DNA of 64,000 nucleotides, from positions 1-64,000 of the forward strand of contig DUPG01000008.1 in the NCBI GenBank assembly GCA_012838425.1, read 5' to 3'. A program made the position numbers and the translations under genes. The DNA is from Clostridiales bacterium (GTDB lineage: Bacteria; Bacillota; Clostridia; Christensenellales; CAG-138). How positions within the stretch are numbered: position 1 is the first letter of the stretch; the number at the start of each line of letters is the position of its first letter. Under the pieces are notes generated by a model. It had not been told where the DNA came from and searched no databases. It was given only the letters and a program-made list of their open reading frames with translations. Below are positions 60,596 through 64,000 of the stretch, one piece after another.

Positions 60596-61652
60596 TATGT
60601 TGAGAATATCCTTGTTTGGTGAATCGCATGGCAAGGCGGTAGGAGGAGTGTTAGACGGTTTGCGTGCGGGAATAGAGCTTGACTTTGCGCAGATAGAACA
60701 GGATTTAGGGCGCAGAAGGCCGCGCACAGCCGCATACTCCACGCAGCGCAGGGAGAATGACGAGTACGAGCTGATTTCCGGCGTTACAAATGGCATAACC
60801 AACGGCGCGCCGCTAACAGTGATGTTCAAAAATAAAGATGTGAAGCGAGACGACTACAAACCACAAATAGCAAGACCCTCCCACGCTGACTTTGCCGCAT
60901 ACATAAAGCATAACGGCTTTTGCGACCTGTCTGGCGGCGGGCATTTTTCAGCAAGGCTTACAGCTCCGCTGGTGTTTTTCGGCGCGATTGCGAGAACAGA
61001 GCTTAGAAAGCAGGGCATAGAGGTATTCTCGCATATCAAGTCAATAGGCGATGTCGAGGACGATTCCTTCAACCCCGTATCTCCGCAGAAGAATGATTTC
61101 GAGCTTGATTTTCCGCTTATAGATAAATCAAAGCGCAAAGCAATGGAAGAATTATTGAGCGAGGTGAAAAGTGAAGGCGACAGCATAGGCGGAGTGGTAG
61201 AGTGCGCAGTAACGGGAGCTCCCGCAGGCTTGGGCGAACCGTTTTTCGATAGCGTCGAAAGCTGCTTGGCGCATTTATTATTCTCAATACCTGCTGTGAA
61301 GGGTGTTGAGTTCGGCGCGGGCTTTGCGCTTGCTAAAATGCGCGGCAGTATAGCTAACGACCGGTTCACAGAAAATCCCACGAATAAATACGGAGTTTCT
61401 ACGCATACCAATAACGCAGGCGGCATAACAGGCGGTTTGACAAATGCAATGCCCATAATATTCAGGGCGGCGTTTAAGCCAATACCGTCAATAGCTAAGC
61501 AGCAATCAGGCATTGATTTGCAAGCCATGAAGCCCGTCAGCGCGAAGGCGGAAGGCAGACACGATGTTTGCGCGGCATTGCGTGGAGCTGTGATTGTTGA
61601 AGCAGTCGCCTGTATTTGCATATACGACTTTATTCTGAGGGAAAAGCAATGA
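60579..61652 (+). CDS. aroC: Chorismate synthase
   Basis: A 357-residue FMN-dependent enzyme that makes chorismate from EPSP. Start MNSWGNMLRISLFGESHGKAVG and motifs SGGGHFSARLTAPLVF, GVEFGAGFALAKMRGS and RHDVCAALRGAVIVEA are intact. It overlaps aroA by 17 bases and the next gene by ATGA. Confidence 0.97.
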   Translation: MNSWGNMLRISLFGESHGKAVGGVLDGLRAGIELDFAQIEQDLGRRRPRTAAYSTQRRENDEYELISGVTNGITNGAPLTVMFKNKDVKRDDYKPQIARPSHADFAAYIKHNGFCDLSGGGHFSARLTAPLVFFGAIARTELRKQGIEVFSHIKSIGDVEDDSFNPVSPQKNDFELDFPLIDKSKRKAMEELLSEVKSEGDSIGGVVECAVTGAPAGLGEPFFDSVESCLAHLLFSIPAVKGVEFGAGFALAKMRGSIANDRFTENPTNKYGVSTHTNNAGGITGGLTNAMPIIFRAAFKPIPSIAKQQSGIDLQAMKPVSAKAEGRHDVCAALRGAVIVEAVACICIYDFILREKQ

Positions 61653-62446
61653 GCGATTCTGCAAAAAAGCCAAGCCTTTCCGATTTGCGCAGGGAAATAG
61701 ACGGGATAGACGCGGAGCTAATGGCACTTTTCGAGCGCCGCTTGCTGTATGTCGAGCAAATAGGCGCAATCAAGCGGCAAGAAGCTAAGCCGATAGAGGA
61801 TAAAGCGCGCGAAAAGCAAATATTGGCGCAAAAAATGAAGCTGCTTGAAACTGAAAGCTACAAGCAGTATGCCGAATTCTTCTTTAATTCTATTTTTACA
61901 GCTTCAAAGGCGTTGCAGCGCGCTATGCAGAACTTCTACCTTATAGGAATGCCCCTAAGCGGTAAAAGCACGCTGGCAAAGCAGCTTTCGCAGGCAACAG
62001 GTATTCCGTTTGTTGATACAGACGCTGAAATCGTGAGAATTACAGGCAATACCATAGAAGAAATATTCGAAAATGAGGGCGAAGAGGCTTTCAGAGAGTA
62101 CGAGCGACAGGCATTAGAGGAAGCGGCATACGAAGGGCAGCTCATTGTGGCAACAGGCGGGGGTGCTTTGACCTATAAGGACAATGCCCGGCTGCTTAAA
62201 GCAAGCGGCAAATGTATTTTTATAGATAAGCCCTTGAATGAGCTATTAGAAGCATATCAAAATGACAATGTCGGCAGACCGCTTATAAAAGACGCGTCAG
62301 ATATTGAAAAGCTGTATTACGAAAGAATCATAGCATATAGAACAACTGCAGATATGATTTACAGCACAAAAGAACCCTTCTCAAAGCTATTGTCCTATGT
62401 GCATGACTGCATCAAGTCAAATTCACTCCCCAAAACAGATTTTTAG
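61649..62446 (+). CDS. Chorismate mutase-shikimate kinase fusion
   Basis: A 265-residue bifunctional protein. Residues about 10-88 form an AroQ-type chorismate mutase (LSDLRREIDGIDAELMALFERRL...IGAIKRQ). Residues about 95-265 form a shikimate kinase with Walker A GMPLSGKST, DTDAEIVRITG, and VATGGGALTYKDN, plus the RPLI lid. The two activities act before and after chorismate synthesis. The ATG at 61649 overlaps the aroC stop (ATGA). Last gene of the operon; no aroD or aroE in the window. Confidence 0.93.
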   Translation: MSDSAKKPSLSDLRREIDGIDAELMALFERRLLYVEQIGAIKRQEAKPIEDKAREKQILAQKMKLLETESYKQYAEFFFNSIFTASKALQRAMQNFYLIGMPLSGKSTLAKQLSQATGIPFVDTDAEIVRITGNTIEEIFENEGEEAFREYERQALEEAAYEGQLIVATGGGALTYKDNARLLKASGKCIFIDKPLNELLEAYQNDNVGRPLIKDASDIEKLYYERIIAYRTTADMIYSTKEPFSKLLSYVHDCIKSNSLPKTDF

Positions 62447-62599
62447 GGCAAAACAATATATTATTTAATATCCACCGCTTTTTTGAGATTTTGTGCGCTA
62501 TATACATAAATGCAGGCAGATGTGAAAAATGCAGAAGTGTGCATATTAGTCAAAGCTAAACAGCATACTGCAATAATTCACATAAATGAATAATAATTC

Positions 62600-62661
62600 T
62601 TGACATTATTCGCTGCCGCATATATAATTAAATGTATATGTTAGGATAGGGAAATATCCTA
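62600..62661 (+). promoter_or_regulatory. Perfect consensus promoter and leader hairpin of the subtilase gene
   Basis: TTGACA (62600-62605) and TATAAT (62623-62628) with a 17-bp spacer, the only fully consensus promoter in the window. The leader begins with a hairpin TAGGATA-gggaaa-TATCCTA (62642-62661), which may protect the mRNA end. The stretch 62447-62599 has no gene or clear terminator. Confidence 0.88.
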
Positions 62662-62693
62662 TGTATATATTTATCTTCACAGGGGGGAGAAAT

Positions 62694-64000
62694 ATGAGAC
62701 ACAAGAACTCGAAGAGCTTTATTGCAGGCATCTTAGCGGCATTGATGATGCTTTCGTTGATGTCGGGGCTTGCAATAGCGCTAAGTTCTGAGGCAAGCAT
62801 GGCAAACGGCTACAAAATCGTTCAGATGAGCGATGTAACCGTGAACACGAAAAAAGGCAACTATAATCTTATGGACGAGGTAGAAGAAGTTACTATCGAC
62901 CCTAATGAAATCGTATCGATTATGGTTGGCTTGGAGGACGACCCGGTACTCGAAGTTTACGGTACGCTACAGGCTCTCCGTTCGGGTGCAAGAACTCTGA
63001 GTTCGAAGGGTAAAAGCATTGAGCAGTCATTATTAGAAAAGCAAGCTGACATTGCTAATGAAATCTCAACCAAGTTCTTAAACGGCGAAAAAATCAATGT
63101 AAGAAGAAATCTCACACTCCTTTTCAACGGCTTTTCATTCGATGGTCCTTACTATCTGATTGAAAAGATAAAGGGTCTTGATGGTGTTAAGTTCTGTGAA
63201 CCCGTAGCATACTACGATGTTCCTAAGACTGAGTTCGCAGGCACCTTGAAGCCCTCAATGTATGCGGCTGCCGATATGGTTTCGGCGTTCGGCGCATGGG
63301 ATTTGGGCTTTGACGGTGAAGGAACATTGGTCGCGGTTATAGATACCGGCTTATACACCGACCATGAGGCTTTCCAGACAGCTCCCGCAAATCAGAAGCT
63401 GACTCTTGACTCATTGAAGGAGATATTCGAGAATAACAATCTGAAGTGCGAGGATAGATTTAAGGATCTAACCGCTGAGAATTGCTATCTGCGTGAGAAG
63501 GTTCCTTTCACATTCGACTATCACCACAATGATTATGATGTAAACCATGGCCATTCTGCTAACAGCTCCGACCATGGTACGCATGTTGCGGGTATCTCCG
63601 TTGCTGATCCGCAGCATGAGATGAACGGCTTGGAAGGCGTTTACGCACGCGGCGTTGCTCCTAAAGCACAGCTTGCGGTAATGAAGGTATTCCCCGACCA
63701 AGGCGGCGGCGCAGCATGGGACAATACAATTGCAGCTTTGGAAGACTGTATATATCTTGGCGTTGATGTTGCGAACCTGAGTCTTGGCTCACCGCTTGGC
63801 TTCCCCACGCAGAGCCAGACATACGCAAAGATTTACGACCTGCTCAACGATAACGGCGTTTCATTGTCCGTAGCGGCAGGCAACGATTACAGCTCAGGTT
63901 ATTCAAACACTTGGGGCAAGGACATGAACATAACCCGCCACCTCGATTCGAGCATGGTAGGTTCACCCTCAACATATGCTGATTCACTTTCAGTTGCAGC
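62694..64000 (+). CDS. Secreted S8 family serine peptidase (subtilase), partial
   Basis: The gene runs off the right edge; 435 codons are visible. A cleavable signal peptide (MRHKNSKSFIAGILAALMML..., about residues 1-31), an inhibitor-like propeptide (about 80-190), then the subtilase domain: Asp about 217 in VAVIDTGLYTDH, His about 297 in SDHGTHVAGI; the catalytic Ser lies beyond the window. The order and the insert between Asp and His recall lactocepin/C5a-peptidase-like or Fervidolysin-like secreted proteases. RBS AGGGGGGAG is strong and the promoter is consensus, so high expression is likely. Possible roles include protein nutrition or surface processing. Confidence 0.92.
   Translation, partial: MRHKNSKSFIAGILAALMMLSLMSGLAIALSSEASMANGYKIVQMSDVTVNTKKGNYNLMDEVEEVTIDPNEIVSIMVGLEDDPVLEVYGTLQALRSGARTLSSKGKSIEQSLLEKQADIANEISTKFLNGEKINVRRNLTLLFNGFSFDGPYYLIEKIKGLDGVKFCEPVAYYDVPKTEFAGTLKPSMYAAADMVSAFGAWDLGFDGEGTLVAVIDTGLYTDHEAFQTAPANQKLTLDSLKEIFENNNLKCEDRFKDLTAENCYLREKVPFTFDYHHNDYDVNHGHSANSSDHGTHVAGISVADPQHEMNGLEGVYARGVAPKAQLAVMKVFPDQGGGAAWDNTIAALEDCIYLGVDVANLSLGSPLGFPTQSQTYAKIYDLLNDNGVSLSVAAGNDYSSGYSNTWGKDMNITRHLDSSMVGSPSTYADSLSVA

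Noticed and set aside
60854-61621. 255-residue minus-strand frame over aroC
   Set aside because: Antisense shadow of chorismate synthase; no start signal.
1-64000. CRISPR array, prophage, IS element or rRNA operon
   Set aside because: No regularly spaced direct repeats, no transposase, integrase or phage genes and no rRNA sequence were seen.

Overview
The window looks like chromosome of an anaerobic, monoderm Clostridia-type bacterium (Bacillota). The evidence is the c-di-AMP receptor DarA next to holB and ricT, IreB-RuvX-DUF1292, RecD2, a glutamate 2,3-aminomutase, an [FeFe] hydrogenase, MreB/C/D with PBP2, many lipobox lipoproteins, and strong AGGAGG ribosome binding sites with ATGA/TGATG overlaps. 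I see no phage, IS element, rRNA or CRISPR. The genus cannot be read from the sequence.

Layout. 1-4500: a Crp/Fnr regulator with its own palindromic operator, a NitT/TauT-type ABC importer and an S41 (Ctp) peptidase. 4690-5460: DAHP synthase on the minus strand. 5670-10005: a consensus promoter, a roughly 280-nt structured leader of unknown class and a 1338-aa prepilin-adhesin. 10431-14852: a polyamine uptake operon (XRE-cupin regulator, potABCD). 15684-19630: MreC-MreD-PBP2, with MreB apart at 22682. 19801-30577: queA, eam, maf, yebC, an SPFH protein, ttcA, DUF523, a two-component system and a polysaccharide deacetylase. 30699-40814: recD2-comF, a transglutaminase lipoprotein, darA-holB-ricT-truA-yigZ, and a NUDIX/AEC operon. 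41036-47770: [FeFe] hydrogenase, tRNA-Ser(GGA), several lipoproteins (one frameshifted) and DegV. 47886-51375: a cobalamin-riboswitch-controlled corrinoid importer. 51488-56952: ireB-ruvX-DUF1292-radC, then argS-lipoprotein-serS. 57094-62446: a membrane protein plus aroB-aroA-aroC-chorismate mutase/shikimate kinase, all overlapping. 62694-end: a truncated secreted subtilase behind a perfect consensus promoter.

The most unusual signal links two distant loci. The corrinoid-binding protein of the B12 operon (49762-51102) is not a lipoprotein. Its N-terminal ~165 residues are a type IV prepilin domain (KKA|FTIVELL), followed by a complete BtuF-like domain. The same pilin domain, alignable without gaps over the first 85 residues (FVSES/FVSEN at 56-60, VYGYQ/VFGYQ at 81-85 in both), starts the 1338-aa protein at 5989-10005, where it carries nine InlB-type repeats and a GLUG-type C-terminus. 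This suggests a modular system in which one pilin platform displays different cargo domains: a B12 catcher under B12 riboswitch control, and an adhesin under a separate structured leader. No prepilin peptidase or assembly ATPase lies in the window, so assembly into a filament is inference.

Other points of interest: a MerR-like 19-bp-spacer promoter with a dyad before the hydrogenase, an EPSP synthase with Ala at the glyphosate-critical Gly position, an apparent AUA start on ttcA, a likely leaderless recD2 mRNA, and a family of hairpin-rich intergenic elements carrying the motif AACTCCACAC.
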